Origin: Deltaproteobacteria bacterium
GTDB lineage: Bacteria; Desulfobacterota; Binatia; HRBIN30; JACQVA1
Length of the DNA: 64,000 nt
Direction: 5' to 3'
Assembly: GCA_016178705.1 (NCBI GenBank)
Contig: JACOST010000028.1
Coordinates: 130,951-194,950, forward strand
Positions 16,820 through 26,360 of this stretch are shown here, piece by piece. Position 1 is the first letter of the stretch. Each line of letters begins with the position of its first letter. The notes beneath the pieces were generated by a model. It made no database searches, had not been told where the DNA came from, and was given only the letters and a program-made list of their open reading frames with translations. Both the position numbers and the translations under genes were made by a program.

Positions 16820-17634
16820 TATCCCAATGCGCTGTGACGGCCGGTGAAGAGCAGATTGACGCTCAGAAACGAGACGATCAGCAACGCGAAGCCGACGATC
16901 GTGAGCGTTGCGGCGCGCCGACCGCGCCAGCCGACCAAGCGCGTGTGCAGCAGCACGGCGTAGAGGAGCCAGGTGATCAAGGAGCAGAGCTGAACCGGCT
17001 CCCATGACCAGAACGCACCCCAGCGCTCGCGCGCAAGCACGGAGCCAGTGATGATGCCGACGGTGAACAACGTGAAGCCCCAGGTGACGAAGCGGTAGTT
17101 GAGTTCGTCGAGCGTTTCGAGCGATGGCAAGCGGCGGCGCAAATCGCTGCGACGCTTGGTCTTGAGCTGCTGGTCTTGCAAAAGGTAGATAAGGCTGACG
17201 CACGAGGCGACGGCGAAGATCGCGTAGCCGAGGAACGCCGGCGCGATGTGCGCCGGCAGCCATAAGTTGTGCATGTCGCGCGGGAACTCGCGATTGCCGC
17301 TGTAGAACACGTAGGCGGACAGCACGAACAGGAACGCGAGCGGGCTGATCAGTGATCCCAAAACCGTGAGCGGGTAGCGGCGTTGCATCCACAAGTACAT
17401 CCCGACGATCAAGCACGCGAACAGTGAGAGCTGGTCGTGAAATGAGGTCACGGCCAGTGCACCTGAAACGATCGAGCGAGCGGTGATGGCCAGGGCGTCG
17501 ACGACGAACGCGCCCGCCAATGCCGCCAGCGCCAGCCGGCGGACGAGATCCCGCCCGCTCAGCAGGTGGGTGACGAATCCAACCGTGGCGGCCAGATACA
17601 GCACGAGGGCTAGGATCAACAGTAGCAGTTCCAT
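16819..17634 (-). CDS. CcsA/HemX-type cytochrome c assembly protein
   Basis: 271 residues with about eight membrane helices. The tryptophan-rich WGAFWSWEPVQ loop is the heme-handling WWD-like motif of CcsA/CcmC/HemX proteins, and conserved histidines lie in TSFHDQLSLF, PAHIAP and LLHTRL. Placement directly before hemA is typical of hemX, which can control HemA level, but the full WGxFWSWE motif favours a role in cytochrome c maturation (system II). It lies 3 nt after the precorrin-2 dehydrogenase gene. Confidence 0.88.
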   Translation of the reverse strand: MELLLLILALVLYLAATVGFVTHLLSGRDLVRRLALAALAGAFVVDALAITARSIVSGALAVTSFHDQLSLFACLIVGMYLWMQRRYPLTVLGSLISPLAFLFVLSAYVFYSGNREFPRDMHNLWLPAHIAPAFLGYAIFAVASCVSLIYLLQDQQLKTKRRSDLRRRLPSLETLDELNYRFVTWGFTLFTVGIITGSVLARERWGAFWSWEPVQLCSLITWLLYAVLLHTRLVGWRGRRAATLTIVGFALLIVSFLSVNLLFTGRHSALG

Positions 17635-17637
17635 TAC

Positions 17638-18348
17638 TCAACCATTTGAACCCGAAGGCGATGCCGAACCCGAAGCCGATGCCTGAGATTCCTGCAGTCC
17701 GAGACTCGCCACGGAGGCGCCGTCGCCGACCGTGGTCTGTAAGAGTTGATCCACCTGCGCGGCGTCGCCGGCGCGCAGCAGATCGAGCAAATCCGACCGC
17801 ACCAGCGCGGTCAGGATATCCCGTCGTTCCTCCGTGGCGCGTTGTTCACTCTGGAGTCGTTGCCGCACGGCGCGCAGGATCGCGAGCGCCTGCTCGTACT
17901 CTGGCCCGAGCAGAGTCGCAAACTCTTCGCGCAATCGCTTGGCGAGCGCGGGACTGGCGCCGCTGGTCGAAATGGCCACCGTGAGATCACCGCGGGCGAC
18001 GACCGCCGGCACGATGAACGAGCACAGCTGCGGCCGATCGACCACGTTCAGCAACACGCCCGCCGCGTCGGCGTCGCGCGCGATGATCGCGTGGAGCGCC
18101 TCATCGTTGGTCGCCGCGAACGCGAGTTGAAACCCGTCGAGGTCCCCTGCGCGATACTGGCGGGCGTAGTGCACGAAGCGCTGCGCGGCCGCCGCGGCGG
18201 TCAAGCTAGGTGTGAGGGTCGAGCTAATGATGGTGACGCGAGCCCTCGCTTTCAGTAGCGAGAGAACTTTGCGCGCCGCGACCTCGCCGCCCCCAATGAC
18301 CAGGCAGGGCCGACCCTCTACCCGCAGACAAATCGGGTAGTACTGCAT
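17638..18348 (-). CDS. Precorrin-2 dehydrogenase / sirohydrochlorin ferrochelatase (CysG N-domain, Met8-like)
   Basis: 236 residues. The Rossmann NAD site is LVIGGGEVAARK (about 16-27), followed by LAFAATND and LLNVVDRPQLCSFIVPA, with the Met8/CysG TSGASPALAKRLRE motif. It oxidises precorrin-2 to sirohydrochlorin and may insert iron to give siroheme. The last 40 residues are a Ser/Gly/Ala-rich tail, unusual for the family. It is the first gene of the six-gene operon, so the promoter should lie in the 54 bp before it or overlap the NHL gene end. Confidence 0.93.
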   Translation of the reverse strand: MQYYPICLRVEGRPCLVIGGGEVAARKVLSLLKARARVTIISSTLTPSLTAAAAAQRFVHYARQYRAGDLDGFQLAFAATNDEALHAIIARDADAAGVLLNVVDRPQLCSFIVPAVVARGDLTVAISTSGASPALAKRLREEFATLLGPEYEQALAILRAVRQRLQSEQRATEERRDILTALVRSDLLDLLRAGDAAQVDQLLQTTVGDGASVASLGLQESQASASGSASPSGSNG

Positions 18349-18402
18349 AGCGCGGAAATCCTAGCACAGGGCTTCCGCAGCGGAAACGAAGCGTGCGTGT
18401 TC

Positions 18403-21400
18403 CTATGGCTGCCCGGTTGGGGTGCGGGTCGGGATCAGGGTCAACGTGGCGGTCCGCGTCGCGGTGGGTACGCGCGTGTTGGTGGCCGTTGGGGTGCGCG
18501 TGGGGGTCCGCGTGCTCGTGGCCGTCGGAGTCGAGGTTGGCGTTCGCGTGGGTGTCCGAGTCGGCGTCACTGTCGGTGTCCGCGTCGGTGTGCGTGTCGG
18601 CGTTGCCGTCGGTGTCCGCGTTGGTGTCCGCGTAGGGGTCCGGGTCGGGGTCACTGTGGGTGTGGAAGTGGAGGTCGGGGTCCGCGACGGCGTTCGCGTC
18701 GAAGTGTGAGTTGGCGTACGAGATGGTGTTCGCGTCGCGGTCGGTGTTGGGGTGGATGTTCGCGTCGGGGTCGACGTGCGAGTGGGAGTGCTCGTCGGGG
18801 TGCGCGTCAATGTCCGCGTCGAGGTACGGGTTGGCGTACTCGTCGGCGTCCGTGTCGCGGTCCGCGACGGTGTCGACGTCGGTGTCCGAGTCAGTGTGCG
18901 GGTGGGCGTCACGGTACGGGAAAATGTTGCGGTGGGGGTCGGCGTTGCGGTCTTGCTGGCAGTGAACACGTGGGTTGGTGAATGAGTCGGAGTTGGAGTC
19001 GGTACCTTGGTGTTGGTGGAGACGAGCGTCGCGGTGAGTGTACGGGTCGCGGTCGTCGTTGGCGTTTCAGTCGGGGTCGCGGTGTCCGTTGGCGTCACGG
19101 TGTCGGTTGGCGTCACGGTGTCGGTTGGAGTGCTGCTGGGCGTGCGCGACGCGGTCGTCGTTGGTGACGCCGTGTGAGTGCGCGTGGAAGTTGTGGTGGC
19201 GGTTGGACTCGCCGTGTTGGTCGCGGTCTTGGTAACGGTCGCCGACGGTGTGTTGGTGACCGTCGCGGTCGCGGTGGCGGTCTTGGTTGACGTGGCCGAC
19301 GGCGGCGGTGGCGTCGGGGTGCTGGTGGCGGTCGGGCTTGCCGTGGGTGCGACAAAGCCCGTCGCGGTAGGCAGCGGCTCGCTGCCGGCGAAGACTTCGC
19401 GCACGCGCCCGGCTGTGGTGTCACTGATCAGAAGATTGCCGTTGGCGGTGGCAAAGATGCTCCCGGCCGAGTTGAAGGTGGCGGCGGCAAGACTGCCGAG
19501 GTCTCCGAGATTGTCGATGGGGTTACCGCCTTCGCCATCGAGTTGACCGGTGACCAAGCCGTTGCCGCCCAGGGTCGAGAGCCAACCAACGCTCAGCATG
19601 CGGATGCGGCGGTTACCTTGGTCGGTGATGTACAGGACGCCATCGCCGAATGAGATGCCGGCCGGAACGCTGAGCGACACGCCGGTTGCTGTGCCGTCGC
19701 CATTGAACTCGGGAATGCCCGTGCCGGCGATGGTGTGCATGATCCCCAAGGTATCGCGCATGCGAAGACGGTGCGCGCCGATGTCCGAGATGAACAGATT
19801 GCCCGCCGCGTCGCGGGCGAGCTCAGTCGGATAGTTCAACGTCGCCAACAGGGCCGATCCGAGGTCGCCGAGGTCGTCGTCGGGGTTGCCGCCTTGGCCA
19901 TCGATCGAGCCGCTGGCGATTCCGGTGGCAACGTAGGCGTTGATGTAACCATCGACATTGATCACGCGCACACGGCGCGCATCGACGAGGTAGATCTGAT
20001 TCTGCGCATCGACGTGGATTCCCAACGGAGCGATCAGGGAGGCGTTGATGGCGAGGCCGCCATCACCCAGGCCGGTTCCGTCACCGTTACCGGCGACCGT
20101 GGTGATGATCTTACTCTGCGCGTCGACGCGGCGAATCCGCAGGTTACCGGCGTCGCTGATGTAGAGATTGCCCGCCGAGTCGAGAGCCAGTTTGCGCGGA
20201 GACTTCAGCATGGCGCTGAGCGCCGGCTGGTTGTCGCCGTTGTATCCGGCGGCGCCGGTCCCGGCGTAGGTGTCGATGATGCCGCCGGAGTTGATGATCC
20301 GCACGCGATGCGAGTTGGTGTCGGCTATGTAGGTATTGCCCGCGCTGTCGCGCACGGCACTCGATGGATTGGCAAGTTTGCCCACCGGCGCTGGCCAACC
20401 GTCGCCGTTGAAGGTGGCGGCGACGCCGGCCAGGGTGTCGATCGCGCCGCCCGCGACGGCGACGATGCGCACACGGCTGTTGTCGCGATCCGCGATCAGC
20501 ACGTCGCCGCCACTGTTCACCGCGACGCCGGACGGATTGTTGAGGGTGGCGGTGATGGCCGAAATCTGATCGCCGTTGTAGCCGGCCGTCCCGGTGCCGG
20601 CGACGGTGTAAATTTTTCCCGCGCTGATCTTGCGCACGCGATGGTTCGACTGATCGGCGATGAAGAGATTGCCCTGCCCGTCTTTCCACGCCGCGTTTGG
20701 TTTGTTGAGCATCGCCGAGGTGGCGACCGTTCCGTCGACGCTGAAGCCCGCAGTACCGTTGCCGGCAACCGTGTGAATGATCCCCGCCGTATCGACGGAG
20801 CGGACGCGGTGGTTGAAGAGGTCGGCGATATAGTAGACGCCACTGCTGTCGGCCCACACACTCAGCGGAAAGCGAAACTGGGCGGAGAGCGCGTTGCCGT
20901 TGTCTCCGAAGTAGCCGTAGGTTCCCGATCCCGCTACGGTGGAAACCAATCCGGTGCCGAAATCGAGGTAGCGAATGCGGGTATTCGATGGATCGGCGAT
21001 CAGCACGTTGCGGAAGCGATCCACCGCGACTCCCTTTGGCCATTGGAACCGCGCCGACAACGCCGCCCCGTCGAGGTAACCCGAGGTGCCGGAGCCAGCC
21101 ACCGTCGTGATGATTCCGCTGATGTCGACCTTGCGGATGCGATGGTTCTTCTGATCGCAGATGTAAACGTTGCCGAGATCATCGGCGGCGGCGCTGGTTG
21201 GCTCCCAGAGTTGCGCGAGGGTAGCGGGTCCGCCGTCGCCGGCGAAGCCGGCCCCGCCGGCCCCGGCAAGGGTTGTGATGACGCCGCTTTGCGCGTCGAT
21301 GCGACGGATGCGATTGGCGACCGATTCGGCGATGTAGATGGTGCCGTCGGGCCCGACGCTGACCGCGTCGGGGTGCACCGTTCCGACGATTGCCGAATAG

Positions 21401-21558
21401 CCGTCACCGTTGCCACCGCCGGTGATCGTATCGATCGCATTGTCGGAAGTGACGGCAAGCGCAGAATCGGGCGGCGCGCACGTCAAGACCCACAGCGTCC
21501 ATACGGACACCGCGGCCAGCCACTGACGCCGCGCACGAAAACCTGGACCGATGATCAC
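18403..21558 (-). CDS. Secreted NHL-repeat protein with long Thr/Pro-rich C-terminal region
   Basis: 1051 residues from a GTG start, with an N-terminal export signal ([19 protein letters not shown]). Residues about 45-740 hold twelve NHL-type repeats of the form NHRIRKVD...[11 protein letters not shown] with YIAD strands, enough for two six-bladed beta-propellers. NHL propellers bind proteins or ligands. Residues about 750-1051 are almost only Thr, Pro, Ser, Ala and Arg in TPTxTPT units. The chain ends GQP with no membrane anchor or sorting tail. It is divergent from two secreted proteins with similar TPT regions. It is probably extracellular; its function is unknown. Confidence 0.85.
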   Translation of the reverse strand: MIIGPGFRARRQWLAAVSVWTLWVLTCAPPDSALAVTSDNAIDTITGGGNGDGYSAIVGTVHPDAVSVGPDGTIYIAESVANRIRRIDAQSGVITTLAGAGGAGFAGDGGPATLAQLWEPTSAAADDLGNVYICDQKNHRIRKVDISGIITTVAGSGTSGYLDGAALSARFQWPKGVAVDRFRNVLIADPSNTRIRYLDFGTGLVSTVAGSGTYGYFGDNGNALSAQFRFPLSVWADSSGVYYIADLFNHRVRSVDTAGIIHTVAGNGTAGFSVDGTVATSAMLNKPNAAWKDGQGNLFIADQSNHRVRKISAGKIYTVAGTGTAGYNGDQISAITATLNNPSGVAVNSGGDVLIADRDNSRVRIVAVAGGAIDTLAGVAATFNGDGWPAPVGKLANPSSAVRDSAGNTYIADTNSHRVRIINSGGIIDTYAGTGAAGYNGDNQPALSAMLKSPRKLALDSAGNLYISDAGNLRIRRVDAQSKIITTVAGNGDGTGLGDGGLAINASLIAPLGIHVDAQNQIYLVDARRVRVINVDGYINAYVATGIASGSIDGQGGNPDDDLGDLGSALLATLNYPTELARDAAGNLFISDIGAHRLRMRDTLGIMHTIAGTGIPEFNGDGTATGVSLSVPAGISFGDGVLYITDQGNRRIRMLSVGWLSTLGGNGLVTGQLDGEGGNPIDNLGDLGSLAAATFNSAGSIFATANGNLLISDTTAGRVREVFAGSEPLPTATGFVAPTASPTATSTPTPPPPSATSTKTATATATVTNTPSATVTKTATNTASPTATTTSTRTHTASPTTTASRTPSSTPTDTVTPTDTVTPTDTATPTETPTTTATRTLTATLVSTNTKVPTPTPTHSPTHVFTASKTATPTPTATFSRTVTPTRTLTRTPTSTPSRTATRTPTSTPTRTSTRTLTRTPTSTPTRTSTPTRTSTPTPTATRTPSRTPTHTSTRTPSRTPTSTSTPTVTPTRTPTRTPTRTPTATPTRTPTRTPTVTPTRTPTRTPTSTPTATSTRTPTRTPTATNTRVPTATRTATLTLIPTRTPTGQP

Positions 21559-21805
21559 GTCAGCTCAAAACGAGCAGCGACTATGCCAGGGATTCGGTCT
21601 GTTGGAATGACACGACGCAACCGCAGCACTCACCACTTCTCCGCCCCAAGGCCACGTCATCAAAATGCCGGGCCCGCACAAAACTGAATCCGCTGTCTAT
21701 CATGCTGTCTCGGGGTTTGACAACGAAGAAAATACTGAGACACATCCAGAGGCCTTGAGCGACAGCCCCGGATAGCCTCGGAGAGTGCCCGCTGCCCATT
21801 TGCGC

Positions 21806-21834
21806 TTGACATCGCAGGGGTATTGGAAGTATCT
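21806..21834 (+). promoter_or_regulatory. Putative sigma-70 promoter for the first Thr-Pro-repeat paralogue
   Basis: A perfect -35 TTGACA (21806-21811), a 17-nt spacer and a weak -10 GTATCT (21829-21834) lie 81 nt before the ATG at 21916. The rest of the 357-bp divergent gap (21559-21915) shows no further recognisable structure. It must also carry the promoter for the NHL gene. Confidence 0.5.
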
Positions 21835-21915
21835 GAGAGCGCGCCGCTATCAGGCTGTGCGGGCAACCGACAGGACGAGCGACATGATGAGCCGGATGGT
21901 CAAGGAGGACGCGGT

Positions 21916-23286
21916 ATGAAGCTTCGGGGATGGGCAGTCATCGGGGCGGTGGTGGCGAGTACAGCAGCCGGTTCGCTATCTCCGGCAGTTGCCGCATTGG
22001 TGCAGCAGCAATTCTTTCTCTCGAACAACAATAAACTGTACTACGTCCTGCGCAGCGACCCGTCCGGTGGCGGCATCGGCATTCAAGTCACCAGCTTGAT
22101 GATGACGAGCGGAACCGCGAATTCGTTGAACGAGACCTTCAATTCTGCGCTCATCAACCCGACGCCGACGCCGAACGGCGACGCTGTCTTGACCTCGGTC
22201 TCGCTCGCCTCGAGCGGCATGACCCTACCCAATGGTGTGCTGAGCAGCATCAAGCGCACCGACATCACCACCACAACGGCTGGGTCGTTCACCTTCGATC
22301 CGGCGGCCAATGGGGGTAACGGCTTGCTTACGCTGCCTGACGGAGCGCAGCAGGTAACGTTTACCGGCGCGTCCGGTCTCACGCTGACCCAGATCACTAC
22401 GTCTGGCGGCTCTGGAGTGACGTTCGTGCCCGCGGCCGCGACCACGACGATCAGCCGACGCCTGGGTGGCACGACGTCCTCGGGTGTCTTGGCCATCGTG
22501 TTCCCCAATCCGGCGGGGGCGGTCGTGACATCGGCCGCCGCTACCTGCGGGGGTGGCGCGTGTGCTGCTGGGATCCCCTGCGATCCGGCCAACGGCCCGA
22601 TTGGACCGACTGATTTGGATGATGGAGGCGCGTGTGGCGCCTGCGGCGGCACCTGCTCCAATCTCGGCGGCGAGATGGCGGGCCAGAACGTAACTCTCGA
22701 TGATACCAAGGGCAGCCGCATCGGTAATCCCGCGAGCCAGGCAGCGGTCATCGACGGATTCTTGCTCCACAACACGACCGACACCATCATCTTGGTTGTG
22801 GACAGCGCGACTACTCCAAGCTTCGGATTGAGCGCGTCTGGATTCGGAGTCGATGCCGAAACGCTTGACAGCCGTAACGTCACGGCGAGCACGGGCGACG
22901 CCGACAACTCTTCGGTCAACACGCCGACCGTGACACCCACGAACACGCCGACTCAGACCCCCACCGCGACCCCGACGCAGACGCCGACACAGACGCAGAC
23001 GCGCACGCCGACCGCGACGCCGACGAACACACCGACGCGCACGCCGACCAACACGCCGACAGTAACACCGACCGCGACCCCGACGTTTACGCCGACCGCG
23101 ACGCCGACGTTGACGCCGACGCGAACACCGACGGTGACCCCGACACTCACACCGCCACCGACCAGTACGCGTCCGCCGATCCCAGTGGTGCCGTCACCGA
23201 CAGCACCGGCTGGTCTGGCGCTCATCGCCGGCCTCGGCATCGCCATCGCGCTCTCGTTGCGCCGCCTCAGTCGCGTCGGTCGCTGA
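21916..23286 (+). CDS. Secreted Thr-Pro-repeat surface protein, paralogue 1
   Basis: 456 residues from ATG 21916, with AAGGAGG 7 nt before it. A signal peptide (about 1-27, ending AVAAL) is followed by [16 protein letters not shown] and a beta-rich domain. Next is a Cys cluster (CGACGGTC) followed by [18 protein letters not shown]. Then comes a TPTxTPT linker of about 90 residues, and finally RPPIPVVPSPTAPAGL, a hydrophobic helix and RRLSRVGR. The end looks like a tripartite C-terminal sorting signal (motif, membrane helix, basic tail) of the exosortase-substrate type. It is about half identical to the next gene. The family is not recognised. Confidence 0.82.
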   Translation: MKLRGWAVIGAVVASTAAGSLSPAVAALVQQQFFLSNNNKLYYVLRSDPSGGGIGIQVTSLMMTSGTANSLNETFNSALINPTPTPNGDAVLTSVSLASSGMTLPNGVLSSIKRTDITTTTAGSFTFDPAANGGNGLLTLPDGAQQVTFTGASGLTLTQITTSGGSGVTFVPAAATTTISRRLGGTTSSGVLAIVFPNPAGAVVTSAAATCGGGACAAGIPCDPANGPIGPTDLDDGGACGACGGTCSNLGGEMAGQNVTLDDTKGSRIGNPASQAAVIDGFLLHNTTDTIILVVDSATTPSFGLSASGFGVDAETLDSRNVTASTGDADNSSVNTPTVTPTNTPTQTPTATPTQTPTQTQTRTPTATPTNTPTRTPTNTPTVTPTATPTFTPTATPTLTPTRTPTVTPTLTPPPTSTRPPIPVVPSPTAPAGLALIAGLGIAIALSLRRLSRVGR

Positions 23287-23307
23287 GAGCGAGTTAATTG
23301 ACTGACC

Positions 23308-23335
23308 AAGAGGGCTCCCTAGTGGGAGCCCTCTT
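23308..23335 (+). terminator. Intrinsic terminator after paralogue 1
   Basis: A perfect 12-bp stem AAGAGGGCTCCC / GGGAGCCCTCTT around the loop TAGT lies 22 nt after the stop codon. It is followed by GCGTTTCGT, a weak T-rich tail. Confidence 0.85.
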
Positions 23336-23389
23336 GCGTTTCGTCACGGGCTGCACACCGGTTCGGTGCTCGCTTCAGGGGATTTTCAC

Positions 23390-23418
23390 TTGACAACCTC
23401 TAGACTTAAACGTAAGAC
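23390..23418 (+). promoter_or_regulatory. Putative sigma-70 promoter for paralogue 2
   Basis: TTGACA (23390-23395), a spacer of exactly 17 nt and TAAGAC (23413-23418). It lies between the terminator of paralogue 1 and the ATG of paralogue 2 at 23482. Together with the terminator this suggests that the two paralogues are transcribed separately. Confidence 0.55.
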
Positions 23419-23481
23419 GGTGCGCGTGCGCAGGCCCATTAGGCTTGCGTGCTTCGTGGCGGGCGGGAACCGGGAGGGTTC

Positions 23482-25161
23482 ATGACGAAGCTCCGGCAGC
23501 GGCTGACGATCGGTCTGGTAGCGGTGATGGTGGTCGCTGGTCTGTCTTCCCGCGCGTTTGCCGCTCTGATGAGTCAGGAGTTCTTCATCTCCAATAACAA
23601 TAAGCTGTACTACGTCCTGAGCGTGAATAATTCTGGTTCCGGCTCTGCGGTACAGGTGACGAGCCTGATGATCACGAGCGGCACCTCCAACTCGCTGAAC
23701 GAGACTTTCAATTCCGCGCTGCCTGACCCAGAGCTGACATCGGTCTCGTTAGCCTCTAGCGGAATCACCCTTCCGAACGGCGTCTTGAGCAATATCAAGC
23801 GCACCGATATTCTCCCGCTGATCACGACCTCTGCATCGCCGACGTTTGACCCTACAGCCAACGGCGGCGACGGTTTGCTGACGTTGCCGGACGGCATTAC
23901 CCAGGTAACCTTCAGCGGCGCCTCCGGTGCCTCGCTGCTGCCGATCACGACCGCAACCAGCTCCGGCGCGCAATCGATCCCGCTGGCCGCGACGACCACG
24001 CTGTCGCGTCGTCTCGGCGGCACCACGTCGTCGGGTGTGCTGTCGATCGTGTTTCCTAATCCGGCAGGAACTCCGATGTTGTCCGACGGTGCGACCTGTG
24101 GCGCCCCGTGCCCGAGCGGCATCGTCTGCGATCCCGCCAACGCCGGATCGGATGCGGTTGCGTGTGGGGGCTGTGGCGGTGCCTGTACGAACCTTGGCGG
24201 CGAGGCGACCGGTCAGAACGTTACGCTCGACGACACCAAGGGAACCCGCGTCGGTAACCCCGTGAGCCAGGTGGGTGTGGTTGACGGCCTTCTGCTGCGC
24301 GTAACGGCCTCGACGAGCGATTTCATTGTGTTCCTGGTTGCTGACGGCTCGCCCAGTTTTGGTTTGAGCGCGTCGGGATTCTCGGTGGACGGCGACATGA
24401 CCTACACCGTCGCCTCGCGCATTGTGCAAGCCAGTACCGGTGACGCGGACAATTCGAACTTCAACACACCAACGGTGACCCCGACCAATACGCCGACCAA
24501 TACACCGACGCAGACGCCGACCGCGACCCCGACGGCGACCCCGACGAGTACCCCGACCAATACCCCGACGGCGACGCCGACGCATACACCGACGAATACT
24601 CCCACGGCGACACCGACGTTCACGCCGACGAATACCCCGACCCTGACCCCGACTCAGACGCCGACGCGCACGCCGACGAACACACCCACGGCGACGCCGA
24701 CGTTCACGCCGACGAACACCCCGACGCAGACGCCGACGCATACACCGACGAACACGCCGACCGAGACCCCGACACAGACACCGACGCGGACCCCGACCAA
24801 CACGCCGACCGTGACGCCGACGTTCACGCCGACGAATACGCCGACGAATACGCCGACGCACACACCGACGCGGACACCGACGAACACGCCAACCGCGACG
24901 CCAACGTTCACGCCGACCAACACGCCGACCCTGACGCCGACGCAGACGCCGACGAATACGCCGACGTTCACGCCGACCGAGACGCCGACGATCACGCCGA
25001 CGGCGACGCCGACCCTGACGCCAAGTCCAACGCGTACCCGCCCGCCGATCCCTGTGGTTTCATCGCCGACCGCCCCCAGCGGCCTGCTGCTGATCTCGCT
25101 GCTTGGTATCGCGATGGCGTGGGCGCTCACGCGCGGTATGCGATTCCGTACCCGCGACTAA
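23482..25161 (+). CDS. Secreted Thr-Pro-repeat surface protein, paralogue 2
   Basis: 559 residues from ATG 23482 after GGGAGGG. It has the same design as paralogue 1: a signal peptide ending SRAFAAL, then [15 protein letters not shown], a beta-rich domain with [14 protein letters not shown], a Cys cluster (CGGCGGAC) and [18 protein letters not shown]. The TPTxTPT linker is longer, about 190 residues, with a higher-order repeat in which FTPTNTPT recurs every 28-40 residues. The end is [16 protein letters not shown], a hydrophobic helix and RGMRFRTRD. The linker is a likely O-glycosylation target, which is inference. Confidence 0.82.
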   Translation: MTKLRQRLTIGLVAVMVVAGLSSRAFAALMSQEFFISNNNKLYYVLSVNNSGSGSAVQVTSLMITSGTSNSLNETFNSALPDPELTSVSLASSGITLPNGVLSNIKRTDILPLITTSASPTFDPTANGGDGLLTLPDGITQVTFSGASGASLLPITTATSSGAQSIPLAATTTLSRRLGGTTSSGVLSIVFPNPAGTPMLSDGATCGAPCPSGIVCDPANAGSDAVACGGCGGACTNLGGEATGQNVTLDDTKGTRVGNPVSQVGVVDGLLLRVTASTSDFIVFLVADGSPSFGLSASGFSVDGDMTYTVASRIVQASTGDADNSNFNTPTVTPTNTPTNTPTQTPTATPTATPTSTPTNTPTATPTHTPTNTPTATPTFTPTNTPTLTPTQTPTRTPTNTPTATPTFTPTNTPTQTPTHTPTNTPTETPTQTPTRTPTNTPTVTPTFTPTNTPTNTPTHTPTRTPTNTPTATPTFTPTNTPTLTPTQTPTNTPTFTPTETPTITPTATPTLTPSPTRTRPPIPVVSSPTAPSGLLLISLLGIAMAWALTRGMRFRTRD

Positions 25162-25186
25162 GTCGCCTGAGTTCAAACGTGTGAGG

Positions 25187-25221
25187 AACGGGGAGAGCGA
25201 GGATCGCTCTCCCCGTTTTGC
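25187..25221 (+). terminator. Intrinsic terminator between convergent genes
   Basis: A 13-bp stem AACGGGGAGAGCG / CGCTCTCCCCGTT with loop AGGAT, followed on the plus strand by TTGCTTTGG. It lies between the end of paralogue 2 (25161) and the end of the coxE-like gene on the other strand (25236). It could serve both strands. Confidence 0.85.
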
Positions 25222-25235
25222 TTTGGAGGCATCGC

Positions 25236-26351
25236 TTACAGCAAAGCCGACTTCATCGCCGCGGTCAGTTCACGCAAGTTCGTTGCGGCGAGGACGGCAT
25301 TGCAATGGCGAGTGTAGCTCGCCAGCACGCTGTCGCCGGTATTCCAGCGACCAAGGCCTTCAGGATTGAGCCAGATCACGCGACGCACGCGGGCGTGCAC
25401 GCGCGCCAGTACGTCGGCCCGCGGCGGACGACGGTTGTTGCGCGCGTCGCCGAGAATCAGCACGACGGTGTTGCGCGTGAACGCGGCTTCGCATTGGTCC
25501 CATAGTTGGCGCAAGACGTTGCCGAAGTCGGAGCGAGCTGCGAGGTCCAGTGGCTGGTGCGGAATCACGTGGCCGCGTTCGAACGAAATCTCCACCAAGC
25601 GGTCGACGTATCCGAATAGTCGCACGCGACGAAAGAAATGCGCGGCGGGCGCGAGCAGGGCGAGGCAGAAATCAGCGGCGGTTGCGGTGGAGTGGGAGAG
25701 GTCGCACAGTGCGATCAAGTCGATCTTGCCGGGGCGACGTTGGCGGAAGATCGGATCGATCGGTACGCCGCCAGTAGCGAGCGACGCGCGAATCGTACGG
25801 CGAAAATCCACTCGTCCGCGGTTTGCTCGCGTGAGCCGGCGGCTCAGGTGCGCGTGGAGCCGACGCGACAACTCCTCGACGAGCAGCGCGGCTTCCTCGG
25901 CCACGCGCGACTCCATCGATTCGAACGCGGTGACGAGCACCTCGCGTCGCCGCGCGAGGCGTGCCGCGGCGGCTTGCTCGCGTTGCCGCTGCTCGCGTTC
26001 GCGGTCTGCGGTGTCGCGCGCGGCGGATTTCGATGACTGCGGTTCCTCGGATTGCCGATCACTCGCCGCAGCCTGCCCCAGGCCGCGGCCGATGCCTTCG
26101 CCGATCGGCTGCGCGTGCTCGCCTTTGCCGCGGACTCGTCCGGGCGCGGCGAAGAAGCGATCGAACAACGCATCGAACGCCGGCCGATCGGCCGCGTCCT
26201 TTACCAACGTCGCCGCCAGCGCGGCGCGCAGGTGATGGCGCTCGGTGGGCACGGCGCTCGCCGCGGCGAGCGCGTCGAGGCTTTCCGCCACACTGGCGCG
26301 CACGCCGGCGGCGCGCAGTTGATCGATGAATTCGCTGAGGCGCGTTTGCAC
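25236..26351 (-). CDS. CoxE-like von Willebrand factor A domain protein
   Basis: 371 residues from a GTG at 26351. The N-terminal helical part (EFIDQLRAAGVRASVAESLDAL) and a charged linker (about 90-140) precede a VWA domain. There the metal-ion-dependent adhesion site is DLSHSTA and the later strands read VVLILGDARNNRRPP. CoxE/VWA-CoxE proteins work with MoxR AAA ATPases to mature or insert cofactors into enzymes such as CO dehydrogenase. The moxR-like gene lies 9 nt upstream. No target enzyme is next to it here. Confidence 0.88.
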   Translation of the reverse strand: MQTRLSEFIDQLRAAGVRASVAESLDALAAASAVPTERHHLRAALAATLVKDAADRPAFDALFDRFFAAPGRVRGKGEHAQPIGEGIGRGLGQAAASDRQSEEPQSSKSAARDTADREREQRQREQAAAARLARRREVLVTAFESMESRVAEEAALLVEELSRRLHAHLSRRLTRANRGRVDFRRTIRASLATGGVPIDPIFRQRRPGKIDLIALCDLSHSTATAADFCLALLAPAAHFFRRVRLFGYVDRLVEISFERGHVIPHQPLDLAARSDFGNVLRQLWDQCEAAFTRNTVVLILGDARNNRRPPRADVLARVHARVRRVIWLNPEGLGRWNTGDSVLASYTRHCNAVLAATNLRELTAAMKSALL

Positions 26352-26360
26352 GGTGCGAGG

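Noticed and set aside
15530-17641. 703-codon frame extending hemA upstream through ccsA
   Set aside because: Glutamyl-tRNA reductase starts at ATG 16819. The upstream part is a shadow of the membrane protein gene.
18403-19350. CRISPR-like periodic repeat
   Set aside because: The periodicity comes from TPTxTPT codons. There are no unique spacers or cas genes.
19735-21687. 650-codon plus-strand frame
   Set aside because: It is antisense to the NHL repeats and shows no coherent protein features.
25187-25221. Family G-like repeat
   Set aside because: It is a perfect hairpin with a T-rich tail between convergent genes and has no second copy, so it is better called a terminator.
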